Of a stretch of DNA of 64,000 nt, positions 56,842-64,000 are shown one piece after another; the stretch's first letter is position 1, and every line of letters starts with the position of its first letter. The DNA is taken from positions 1 through 64,000 of the IMG/VR virus record IMGVR_UViG_3300020471_000623. One strand, given 5' to 3'. The notes under the pieces are model-generated. The model had not been told where the DNA came from. It saw nothing but the letters and a program-made list of their open reading frames with translations, and searched no databases. The position numbers were made by a program, and so were the translations under genes. This stretch comes from a virus.

Positions 56842-57708
56842 ATGGCAGACGAACAAGAAAAACATATAGTATTTTCATATGGACGTATGAATCCGCCTAC
56901 TGCTGGACATAGCAAAGTCGTAGATAAAGTTAAGTCACATGCAGAAAAAATAGGTGCTAATCATGCTGTCATTGTTAGTCATTCACAAAACAGTAAAACA
57001 GACCCTTTACATCATGAGCACAAAAAAGAATATCTAAGACATATTCATCCAGATGTAAACTTTGAACATTCTACAAAAGAACACCCACACTTCTTAGCAC
57101 AACTTAAAAAGTTTAATCAAGAAGGACATTCACACGCAACTATGGTTGTAGGTAGTGATAGAGTAAAACAATTCAAGTCGTTGGCACATAAATACAACGG
57201 TAAAGAGTATAATTATAAAAAGATAAACATACTATCAGCAGGACACAGAGACCCAGATGCTGAGGGTGTTGCAGGTATAAGTGGAACAAAGATGCGTAAT
57301 CATGCTAGTGGTAATGATTACAAATCATTTAAGGCAGGACTACATGCCAATCATAGTGATGAACATGCCAGAAAACTATTTAAAGCAACACGTCAAGGTA
57401 TGAATCTACAGAAAGAAGAGGTAGGCATGAAAGACTTTAAAACATTCCTTGCAGAAGATATGTCAGGTATGACTGTCGGAGGCGGACATAAAAGAAGTGT
57501 CAAGCAAGGAGCTGGACTTACTAAGAAAGGTGTTGCTAAATATAGGCGACAAAATCCTGGTAGTAAATTACAAACAGCAGTTACCACACCACCAAGTAAA
57601 CTAAAACCTGGCAGTAAAGCTGCCAAAAGACGTAAATCGTTTTGCGCTAGAAGTAGAGGATGGACAGGTGAAAGAGGTAAAGCAGCAAGACGGAGGTGGA
57701 ATTGTTAA
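56842..57708 (+). CDS. Nucleotidyltransferase fused to a basic DUF6321-like domain
   Basis: 288 residues. FSYGRMNPPTAGHSKVV is the HxGH-type motif and GISGTKMRNHA the ISGTxxR motif of NMN/cytidylyltransferases. The last 95 residues (from FKTFLAEDMSGMTVGGG) are Lys/Arg-rich with SFCARSRGW and end RWNC, as in the DUF6321 domain known from phages. It may be a nucleotide-transfer enzyme that binds nucleic acid. Confidence 0.78.
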   Translation: MADEQEKHIVFSYGRMNPPTAGHSKVVDKVKSHAEKIGANHAVIVSHSQNSKTDPLHHEHKKEYLRHIHPDVNFEHSTKEHPHFLAQLKKFNQEGHSHATMVVGSDRVKQFKSLAHKYNGKEYNYKKINILSAGHRDPDAEGVAGISGTKMRNHASGNDYKSFKAGLHANHSDEHARKLFKATRQGMNLQKEEVGMKDFKTFLAEDMSGMTVGGGHKRSVKQGAGLTKKGVAKYRRQNPGSKLQTAVTTPPSKLKPGSKAAKRRKSFCARSRGWTGERGKAARRRWNC

Positions 57709-57962
57709 TAGTTTATAGACTAATGTTGTCAGCAGTAACGGCAACATTTGGAACAGCATTTGCAAAGTGGTTTTTCACAACAAAGATAGGTATATGGGTT
57801 CAACAAAAATTTGAACAGTTCATGAATTACCTACAAGAAAAATACGACATTGAATTGGCAAAAAAGGAAGCAGCTTGGAGGAGAGATTATCCATTATTAG
57901 CACAACGTATTGATGGTTTAGAAGAGGATTTAGACGAGCTGTATAAAAAGGTAAATAAATGA
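57702..57962 (+). CDS. Membrane-anchored coiled-coil protein
   Basis: 86 residues from TTG 57702, with GGAGG (57692-57696) 5 bp upstream; GTG 57696 is too close. One N-terminal span (LMLSAVTATFGTAFAKWFF), then a helical coiled coil. It overlaps the i-spanin gene by four bases and may be part of the lysis cassette. Confidence 0.65.
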   Translation: MLIVYRLMLSAVTATFGTAFAKWFFTTKIGIWVQQKFEQFMNYLQEKYDIELAKKEAAWRRDYPLLAQRIDGLEEDLDELYKKVNK

Positions 57963-58333
57963 GTAAAATTTTTATAGGAATAATATTTGCTATGCTTTTG
58001 GCATTCGGAGGTTATTATTGGATATCAGAAAAGAGAATAGCTACTCTAACTGAGAATAATGCTAAACTAACAATAGCAGCACAAACTAATCAAGAAACAA
58101 TTAATAAGCTGGAAGAGGACAATCAGGCTTATGAAGTAGCTAATAAAGAATTACAATTGAAGTATAGAGAGGCAGAAAAATATGGTGACGAACTGTCTAA
58201 AAAATTAAGAGAACATGATTTAACAAGATTGACTTTGCGTAAGCCTGGTCTAATTGAAAAGAGAGTAAACGATGCAACAAAGAAAGTATTTGAAGAACTT
58301 GAGTCTTCTACTGCTGTTCAGCCTGACAATTAG
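57959..58333 (+). CDS. Rz: i-spanin (Rz-like)
   Basis: 124 residues. One N-terminal span (IFIGIIFAMLLAFGGYYWI) and a long periplasmic coiled coil (ENNAKLTIAAQTNQET onward) without signal cleavage. Next gene is a lipoprotein nested at its 3' end. Together they would bridge inner and outer membranes at lysis. Confidence 0.82.
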   Translation: MSKIFIGIIFAMLLAFGGYYWISEKRIATLTENNAKLTIAAQTNQETINKLEEDNQAYEVANKELQLKYREAEKYGDELSKKLREHDLTRLTLRKPGLIEKRVNDATKKVFEELESSTAVQPDN

Positions 58334-58670
58334 TGGCTGTTCATTAATACCTAAGCAAGTAGAAGTTCAAACAAAATTTATAGAAAGAAAGATTCCTATT
58401 CAGGAACCACCTAAAGGACTTACACTTTACCCTGTTACATTCTATGCAGTAACAGAAGATAACTACAAAGAGTTCGAGGAAAAGTTTAAAGATAAGAATG
58501 AAAACCTAGTCTTTTTTGCGCTATCAGTGCCAGATTATGAGAATATGTCGTTAAATTTAGCAGAAATGAAAAGATATATAGATCAACAAAAAACTATCAT
58601 TGTCTACTATGAGAAAAGTATAAATAATGAGTATAAAGCACAAATTGGCGTAGAAGAGGGTAATGAGTAA
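58272..58670 (+). CDS. Rz1: o-spanin (Rz1-like) lipoprotein
   Basis: 132 residues starting inside Rz (62-bp overlap) in another frame. Signal LSLLLLFSLTISGC with lipobox ISGC gives a lipidated Cys at 23. The mature part, from SLIPKQVEVQTK, is longer than lambda Rz1. Overlap architecture supports a spanin pair. Confidence 0.8.
   Translation: MQQRKYLKNLSLLLLFSLTISGCSLIPKQVEVQTKFIERKIPIQEPPKGLTLYPVTFYAVTEDNYKEFEEKFKDKNENLVFFALSVPDYENMSLNLAEMKRYIDQQKTIIVYYEKSINNEYKAQIGVEEGNE
58619..58626 (+). promoter_or_regulatory. Possible late box inside the o-spanin gene
   Basis: Exact TATAAATA, 36 bp before ATG 58663, with GAGGG in between. Internal to a coding frame, so less certain. Confidence 0.45.
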
Positions 58671-61260
58671 AATCACACAAGTATTCGAGGACTTAGCATC
58701 AGGTAGACCTATAAAGAAACCTGTAAAATCTAACCTGCTTAAGGCTAGAAAAGATGCTAACGAAAAGGCTTTGAAGTCAGGTTTTATGAAAATGCCTGAT
58801 TATGCTAGAAAAAAGTTTGATGAGGAAAAGGAAGAAGAATACAAACCTCATTACATGTATAAAGGTGATAAAAAAGTTTACGCCAAGAAAAAAGAAGATC
58901 ACGACAAATTAAACAAACAAGGTTACGATCACGACGACCCTAAAACTAAAAAGATAGAAGAAGGGAAGAAGAAAGGTTTGTGGGATAACATACATGCTCG
59001 TAGGAAAAAAGGACTACCACCTAAAAAACCTGGGCAAGAAGGATATCCTAAAACTCTAAATATAGAAGAGAAAAAACCTAAGAACTGTGGTTGTGGACAG
59101 GACCCTTGTATCACATACGGCAAAGGTGGTAAGATGGAAAAAGAACAAGTAAATGAAATTTCAGATGAAATGAAAATGAGATACATTTCTAAAGCTAACA
59201 AAGAAATTAGCTCAGCAGAAAAAGAAAGACTAGCAGGCAAAGGTCACGCTGTTAAAACAGATAAAGACTATGATAGATTAGTATCCAAACCACTTAAAAG
59301 ACGTAAAGGTGTTGTCCAAGCAAAAAGTAAATTAGGGGAAGAGAAAAAGAAAGGCCTAGACGGCAAAGAATGTTGGGACGGTTATAAACTACAAGGAACT
59401 AAAAAGAAAGGTGGTAAGACTGTAGATAATTGTGTTAAGATAAAAGAAGAAATGTTATCTGAAATATCTAAAGATATGAAACTAAGATATATTTCTCAAG
59501 CAAACAAGAGTATATCTAAAGATGAACACATGAAAGATTATCTTCAAAGGCAAATGAATAGGAGTAATGCAAAGACTCCAGGCACATTTAGTGGCATGAA
59601 CAAAAAATTTGTTGATGACAAATACGACAAGGATATAAACAAAAGACGTAAAGGTGTAGCAAAGGCTAAGGCATCTCTACAAAAAGAATCTAGTTCTTGG
59701 GTTCAACAAACAGCAGATACTTGGAACGATCACGCAGATCACCCACATCCTAAAGTTAAAAAACATATTAAAGCAGCAGAGAAGGCATACAACAATCAAG
59801 ACATGGAAGCTTTCCATCACCATACAAATAGAGCAGCAGATCACGCACATAGTTTAAAGAGAAATGAGGAAACTTTAGATGCTATAAGAAACGAAGGCTA
59901 TGGTCCTACTATCATGCAAACTCCTAAAGAAAGAGCTAAAACACAGCAGAAGGCAGGAATAGAGCTTGCAAAGAAAAAAGGAATGAAGCCAAGACCTTTT
60001 ATGGAAGCATGGTTTGATACTAATTCATGGCCTACACATAACAGACATAGACAAAGAACAGCAGCTAGGGTATCAGCAGATACTTTAAATAGTGATAGTG
60101 TAAGAGCTAAATTTAAAAAGATGCACCCTAGACAACAAGCGGCATACACCAAAAAAGTTAGAGACAACAACAATAAAAAGTATGGTTACCATCCTACAGT
60201 AGGACATCCTCAGAACAAAACAACACCATTACCTAAACACTTACATCACCCTAAGGTAGGACTAAACGATAGTATTCAAAGGGATATTTACATGAGCCTT
60301 ATGGAACTATCTCCTAAAACAATTAGTTCTTATCAGAAAAAAGCAGGTGCACAATATAGACAATTAAGAAAAGATACACCTAGCAGAGCATCAGCAGATG
60401 GTGGTTACTATAAAGGTTATATCTCAGATAAAGAATATGATTCTATAAACACAGCTAGAGACAAAATGAAAAGAAGAGGTAAAGGTCTTTCAATGTCAGC
60501 AGGCAAAGGTGTTAAGAAAGAATCTTTTGAAAACATATATGAATTAAAGAAGTCTACACTAGGTAGCTATGTTAAGAAGGCTACAGGAGATGCTATATCT
60601 AGATCACATACATCTCAATATAACATTCAAAAAGGAATGTCTGCAAGAGATAAAGGACAGGAAAAGATAGCACAAAAACATTTTAAAAAATCTGAGAAAG
60701 AAAGTAAAAAAACAATGGATAGATTCCATGGTATTAATAGGGCAGCAAATAAACTAACTCCTGGAAAAGACAAAGACGAATACTTAGCAGATAAAAATAA
60801 AACTAAAATGGGTGCAAGTGAGAAAACATTTAAACAAATGCACTCAGGTAAAGTTAAAGCTACAAATGAAGAAAAAATGTCTGGTAGTGAATACACTTCT
60901 TATATGAAAAATGTAAAATCTACAGACAGACAAGTTAGAAAAGCAGTTACTAATGTTTTAGATAAAGCAACTAAAGGTAGAGGCGCTTCACTACACAATA
61001 AACACAAAGACCATCCTGAAGTAAAGGCAGCTCAAAAGTATATGACTGTTGAAAGTCTAAACAAACTTATAGGACAGACTGTAAGTAAAATTAGAGATGC
61101 TGCACAAGAATACAAAAAGAAACAAGATGCTAGTATGAAAGCAGGCAAAGGTATATATCAAAATCCTATGTCAGGCGACAACATAGCAAAACGTTTAGGA
61201 CCAGTAAAAAAAAAGGTAGCGATAAAAGGGTCTCAAATCAAGAACAAGTCAACGTATTAG
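58663..61260 (+). CDS. Large Lys-rich protein, likely extended by -1 frameshift
   Basis: 865 residues in frame, very Lys-rich and hydrophilic. Repeated modules: ISDEMKMRYISKANKEIS near 165 and ISKDMKLRYISQANKSIS near 267, then a similar EL-S/K-x-T-x-x-SY-x-KKA element twice (near 548 and 627). A NCGCGQDPC cluster lies near 145. No enzyme motif. At 61206-61214 a run of nine A includes A AAA AAG; the -1 frame continues 61 codons with a known phage C-terminal motif to 61400. Possibly a packaged internal virion protein. Confidence 0.75.
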   Translation: MSKITQVFEDLASGRPIKKPVKSNLLKARKDANEKALKSGFMKMPDYARKKFDEEKEEEYKPHYMYKGDKKVYAKKKEDHDKLNKQGYDHDDPKTKKIEEGKKKGLWDNIHARRKKGLPPKKPGQEGYPKTLNIEEKKPKNCGCGQDPCITYGKGGKMEKEQVNEISDEMKMRYISKANKEISSAEKERLAGKGHAVKTDKDYDRLVSKPLKRRKGVVQAKSKLGEEKKKGLDGKECWDGYKLQGTKKKGGKTVDNCVKIKEEMLSEISKDMKLRYISQANKSISKDEHMKDYLQRQMNRSNAKTPGTFSGMNKKFVDDKYDKDINKRRKGVAKAKASLQKESSSWVQQTADTWNDHADHPHPKVKKHIKAAEKAYNNQDMEAFHHHTNRAADHAHSLKRNEETLDAIRNEGYGPTIMQTPKERAKTQQKAGIELAKKKGMKPRPFMEAWFDTNSWPTHNRHRQRTAARVSADTLNSDSVRAKFKKMHPRQQAAYTKKVRDNNNKKYGYHPTVGHPQNKTTPLPKHLHHPKVGLNDSIQRDIYMSLMELSPKTISSYQKKAGAQYRQLRKDTPSRASADGGYYKGYISDKEYDSINTARDKMKRRGKGLSMSAGKGVKKESFENIYELKKSTLGSYVKKATGDAISRSHTSQYNIQKGMSARDKGQEKIAQKHFKKSEKESKKTMDRFHGINRAANKLTPGKDKDEYLADKNKTKMGASEKTFKQMHSGKVKATNEEKMSGSEYTSYMKNVKSTDRQVRKAVTNVLDKATKGRGASLHNKHKDHPEVKAAQKYMTVESLNKLIGQTVSKIRDAAQEYKKKQDASMKAGKGIYQNPMSGDNIAKRLGPVKKKVAIKGSQIKNKSTY

Positions 61261-61400
61261 AGGTTGCACCACCTAGTGCTAAGTCAGAGAGAATGGTTAA
61301 GCACATAAAGAAAGCATATTCAAAAGACGGCAAACTAACAGACAAAGAAAAGTCTATTGCCTACGCAACAGCATGGAAACATCACAATGGCGATAAATAG
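61206..61400 (+). other. -1 frameshift site and C-terminal extension
   Basis: Zero-frame codons aaA AAA AAG (61207-61215) give the dnaX-type slippery heptamer A AAA AAG at 61209-61215. The -1 frame from 61215 reads GSDKRVSNQEQV and later SERMVKHIKKAYSKDG, LTDKEKSIAYATAW and a stop at 61398-61400. The next gene starts at 61387, overlapping this end by 14 bp. Sequencing error in the A run is the alternative. Confidence 0.65.
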
Positions 61401-62775
61401 ACACGGAGTTCCTAAAGACGCCACAAAGGCAGAACTTAAAAAGATTCGTGCCACAGGCTCTCCTGGAGCTAAAAAACTAGCACATTGGAAGTTAAACATG
61501 CATCACAATACAGAAGCAGTAGAAGATATCAAACAAAGATTACGAGCTAAAAGTAATCGTGTCAAAGATGCTTTGATGGTTAAAAAGATGCAAAAAGTAG
61601 CATTTCGCCATAGAACAGATGAACAAAAATTACCAATGATAAGTCCAGGACTAGAAATGCCTGATATGGTAAATGTAAAGAATACAGTAAAGAAAAAGAA
61701 AGACGAAAAGTGGGCAGAAACAAAACAACACGAAAGACCTAGACAACCACAAACTATGGGAGAGGACGCTAGATATAAAGCATCAATGGGTCCTGGTAGT
61801 ATGGAATGGGGAACTGATGTAGGAGATAATTACTACAGAAGTCTTACACCAGGACAAACTCCTACAGATAAAAAGGCACTACTTAAACCTTTACCTATTA
61901 AGGCGATCAAACCTGAAGATGTAAAAGCAAGACTTAGACAAAAGATAAGAGAAGATTTTGATATAGGTCATATTGAAGATAGACAGGCAGATCATACTAA
62001 ACATCAATATCCTATAGACAACGAAATAGATGCACAATGGAAGTCTAATATTGATGGTATTCTTACAGGAGCATATGAAGGCGGTAAGATAACAATGAAA
62101 GATGTTGAAGAACTAGATTACGAAGCAGAACATTATTCATTTGAAGACGCAGTAGAAGATGGATTATATGACCCTGATGAATTAATGGCTATGGATTTTG
62201 ATGGTGATGAGTATAATGATATAAACATAACAGAAGAAGTTCAATTATTCCTAGAAGCATTATCCGTTCAAGGAAGAATGAAAAGACGTTTTGCTGCTAG
62301 AAGAAACAGACAAAAATTAAGAGTAGCAAGACGTATAGCATTACGAAGAGGTTCTACACCAGACAGATTAAAACGTAGGGCTGTTCGTGGTGCAAGGCTT
62401 ATGGTTTACAAACGTCTATTAAGAGGTAGGGATAGAGCAGGACTACCACCAGCAGAGAAGGCACGTTTAGAAAGAATGATAACAAGATTCCAACCACTTG
62501 TTAATCGTATATCTGTAAAACTACTTCCTCAGATGAGAAGAAACGAAATCAAACGTCTTACAAATAGAGGTAAAGGCCCACAAAGAGCTAAGAAATATAA
62601 AGCAGCTAAGCCAATTAAAGGAGCAGCTTCTTACAAAGCAAAAAGATATAAAATTAAGGCAAAACCATTTAAAGCTAAATATAAAGCTAAACCAGTGTCC
62701 AGAATTAAATCAGGAGGCCCGACACTTAAGAAGGCATCAAGAGCCTATAAGGCGTTCAGTTATTCAGTAGGATAA
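61387..62775 (+). CDS. Arg/Lys-rich protein
   Basis: 462 residues from ATG 61387. MAINRHGVPKDATKAELKKIR starts a motif I recall from phage proteins. The middle (190-290) is acidic (YDPDELMAMDFDGDE). The C-terminal 190 residues, from ALSVQGRMKRRFAARRNRQK, are strongly basic and end in Lys/Ala/Tyr repeats (KAKYKAKP). Charge pattern suggests DNA or RNA binding in the virion. No catalytic motif. Confidence 0.7.
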   Translation: MAINRHGVPKDATKAELKKIRATGSPGAKKLAHWKLNMHHNTEAVEDIKQRLRAKSNRVKDALMVKKMQKVAFRHRTDEQKLPMISPGLEMPDMVNVKNTVKKKKDEKWAETKQHERPRQPQTMGEDARYKASMGPGSMEWGTDVGDNYYRSLTPGQTPTDKKALLKPLPIKAIKPEDVKARLRQKIREDFDIGHIEDRQADHTKHQYPIDNEIDAQWKSNIDGILTGAYEGGKITMKDVEELDYEAEHYSFEDAVEDGLYDPDELMAMDFDGDEYNDINITEEVQLFLEALSVQGRMKRRFAARRNRQKLRVARRIALRRGSTPDRLKRRAVRGARLMVYKRLLRGRDRAGLPPAEKARLERMITRFQPLVNRISVKLLPQMRRNEIKRLTNRGKGPQRAKKYKAAKPIKGAASYKAKRYKIKAKPFKAKYKAKPVSRIKSGGPTLKKASRAYKAFSYSVG

Positions 62776-62779
62776 TATT

Positions 62780-63718
62780 ATGAAACTAAATGACCGTTTT
62801 GATGAAATCAGGTCGTTATTCAATAACAAGACAATAGACCCTGTTAAAGAAGAGTGGCTAAAAAGACAGCTAAAAAACGATAAGAATCATCAATCACCTA
62901 ACTACAATATCCAATTCAACGAAGTAATATCTACAAATCCTGATTACCTCGCTACAATAAAAACACCTCATGATCTAATTCCATTTGGAGTATTGAAAAA
63001 CTTTACAGGACCTGGCCCTATTCAAAACATATATGGTTGGGAACGATATGAGTGGTCATATCAAATGAATGAGTATAATCACAGAGACCCTTGGCGATTA
63101 GATAAACCTAAATTAGTAGGATTATTTGGCTCTAGTGATACCTTTGGTGCTGGTTGTAATATAACATATGGAGAAAGATTACAGGAAAAATTACCACCAG
63201 ATTATGGTGTATGTAATTTTGCTACAGCAGGAGCAAACATTCTAGTCATGTTTAAAAAGTTTTTAGTGGTTACAAACATGATGAAATTTGATACTATAAT
63301 ATTATCTTTTCCTGAGGCAAAGTTAATAAGTATGCGAGATCAAGGTTTTATGGCATTGGGAGCATTAACACAGGTATTACCTCACACACCTGAATGGTTA
63401 CAATTATTAAGTAATTTATCACAACCTGATTATGAAGAACTACATGAAGAGATAAAACAAGGTAAAGAAGGCATACCTCTTACAGTATTTCTAATGAAAT
63501 ATGTAGATTATATGATAGATATAGCAGTAAAGAGTAAAGCAAAGGTTGTTATAAGTGGTTGGGATAGAAACTTATACTTCACAATTAAAGAAAAATACCC
63601 TGAAATCACTGCAGAACGCTGGGAATGGTTCGATAAAGCAGAATATGACAAAGCTCATCCAGGACAAGGTTCCCACGACAAATATGCTAATGACCTTTAT
63701 AAGCAGATGAAAGTCTAA
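62780..63718 (+). CDS. SGNH/GDSL hydrolase-like protein
   Basis: 312 residues. VGLFGSSDTFGAGC matches block I (GDS-like, Ser nucleophile), CNFATAGAN block II (G), and the end DKAHPGQGSHDKYAN matches block V (D/H near the C terminus). An acyl esterase on host glycans or cell wall is possible. The N-terminal 80 residues have no match. It lies 4 bp after the previous gene. Confidence 0.65.
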   Translation: MKLNDRFDEIRSLFNNKTIDPVKEEWLKRQLKNDKNHQSPNYNIQFNEVISTNPDYLATIKTPHDLIPFGVLKNFTGPGPIQNIYGWERYEWSYQMNEYNHRDPWRLDKPKLVGLFGSSDTFGAGCNITYGERLQEKLPPDYGVCNFATAGANILVMFKKFLVVTNMMKFDTIILSFPEAKLISMRDQGFMALGALTQVLPHTPEWLQLLSNLSQPDYEELHEEIKQGKEGIPLTVFLMKYVDYMIDIAVKSKAKVVISGWDRNLYFTIKEKYPEITAERWEWFDKAEYDKAHPGQGSHDKYANDLYKQMKV

Positions 63719-63722
63719 TTTG

Positions 63723-63730
63723 TATAAATA
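63723..63730 (+). promoter_or_regulatory. Late promoter box before the last gene
   Basis: Exact TATAAATA, 4 bp after the SGNH gene stop, 18 bp before ATG 63749; AGGAAGAAGT lies between. Confidence 0.75.
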
Positions 63731-63748
63731 CATGTAATAGGAAGAAGT

Positions 63749-64000
63749 ATGGAAATTGCAGAAAGTTTAGAATACTTACTAGAGTTAGATCAACAACAAC
63801 AAAGGTTGAACACGCTCATAAGACAAGGCATGTTGCCTGCTAGACAATTACCTATACTACACAGAGCTTTAGCAAACATGAGAGCAGGTAAACTATTACC
63901 ACCTTATGAAAGAGAAGCCCTAAGTAAGTTACTAGATAAAATGATGGGATTTCAATTAGGAGATGACATCACATACAATAGAGCAAGACTTCATACTCAG
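63749..64000 (+). CDS. Late protein, 3' end cut by window
   Basis: 84 codons to the window edge without stop. MEIAESLEYLLELDQQQQRL, then LHRALANMRAGKLLPPYER and ALSKLLDKMMGF: a helical start of a small protein known to me from marine T4-like phages, function not assigned. Late promoter upstream. Confidence 0.7.
   Translation, partial: MEIAESLEYLLELDQQQQRLNTLIRQGMLPARQLPILHRALANMRAGKLLPPYEREALSKLLDKMMGFQLGDDITYNRARLHTQ

Noticed and set aside
61357-61386. Upstream start of the Arg/Lys-rich protein at 61357
   Set aside because: ATG 61387 begins the recognised MAINRHGV motif; the longer form only adds residues that lie within the -1 frame extension of the previous gene.
1-64000. tRNA genes, CRISPR array, insertion sequences, integrase or attachment sites
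   Set aside because: Intergenic gaps are mostly too short, none shows a cloverleaf or regular direct repeats, and no transposase or integrase motif is present.

Overview
The window reads as an internal piece of a T4-like myovirus genome (Caudoviricetes). It is AT-rich and tightly packed, with nearly every gene on the + strand and ATGA/TAATG overlaps or gaps of only a few bases. The T4 core is clear: sheath, tube, portal, prohead protease, scaffold and major capsid (gp18-gp23); UvsY, UvsW and gp55; gp46/gp47; the replisome gp45, gp44, gp62, RegA, gp43, UvsX and gp41. Accessory genes (CobS/CobT-like pair, Hsp20, peptide deformylase, ClpP-like protease, FolE/QueD/QueE, prolyl-hydroxylase-like oxygenase) resemble marine T4-like phages. 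No photosynthesis gene is present and base composition is low-GC, so a marine heterotroph such as SAR11/Pelagibacter is my inferred host; the sequence does not prove it.

Layout. 1-8.4 kb: tail and head structural genes, with T4-type late promoters (TATAAATA) before gp19, gp22 and gp23, closed by a strong terminator. 8.4-10.4 kb: one minus-strand small gene, then IscU and IscA Fe-S proteins and a tail-tube-like protein. 10.4-14.5 kb: UvsY, UvsW, a membrane-anchored cytochrome c and late sigma factor gp55. 14.5-20.5 kb: a 7-deazaguanine block (QueE, phosphoribosyltransferase, FolE, exonuclease, DpdA/TGT-like transglycosylase, T-fold protein, glycosyltransferase, QueD), probably for hypermodified guanine in phage DNA. 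20.5-25.8 kb: gp47/gp46, glutaredoxin, methyltransferase, deformylase and ClpP-like protease. 25.8-34.3 kb: a secreted protein, a TonB-dependent receptor, CobT-like and CobS-like proteins, ferredoxin and a radical SAM protein with a possible B12-binding domain. 34.7-50 kb: the replication block, interleaved with peroxiredoxin, radical SAM, 2OG oxygenase, Hsp20, nuclease, SET and sugar-nucleotide dehydrogenase genes. 50-54 kb: small membrane proteins, HTH protein and short unknowns. 54-64 kb: glycosyltransferase, ligase-like protein, NfuA, a 17-residue cysteine-rich microprotein, spanins, and large Lys/Arg-rich proteins, one apparently continued by a -1 frameshift.

Regulation shows two promoter classes. 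Late promoters carry TATAAATA boxes, matching the gp55 gene in the window. A second class has host-like TTGACW and TATAAT/CATAAT boxes with a 17-bp spacer; most members share GGTTC at spacer positions 4-8 and AGAG at 12-15, often forming a dyad, which suggests a common DNA-binding regulator. Several promoters lie so close to the ATG that the transcript would be leaderless.

The points most worth following are the recurrent spacer element, the phage TonB-dependent receptor next to CobT/CobS, the cysteine microprotein coupled to NfuA, the dnaX-type A AAA AAG frameshift at 61209-61215, the unusually full Fe-S set (IscU, IscA, NfuA, ferredoxin, glutaredoxin), and the DNA-modification block without a visible QueC. 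All functional calls come from reading the sequence; no database search was run.
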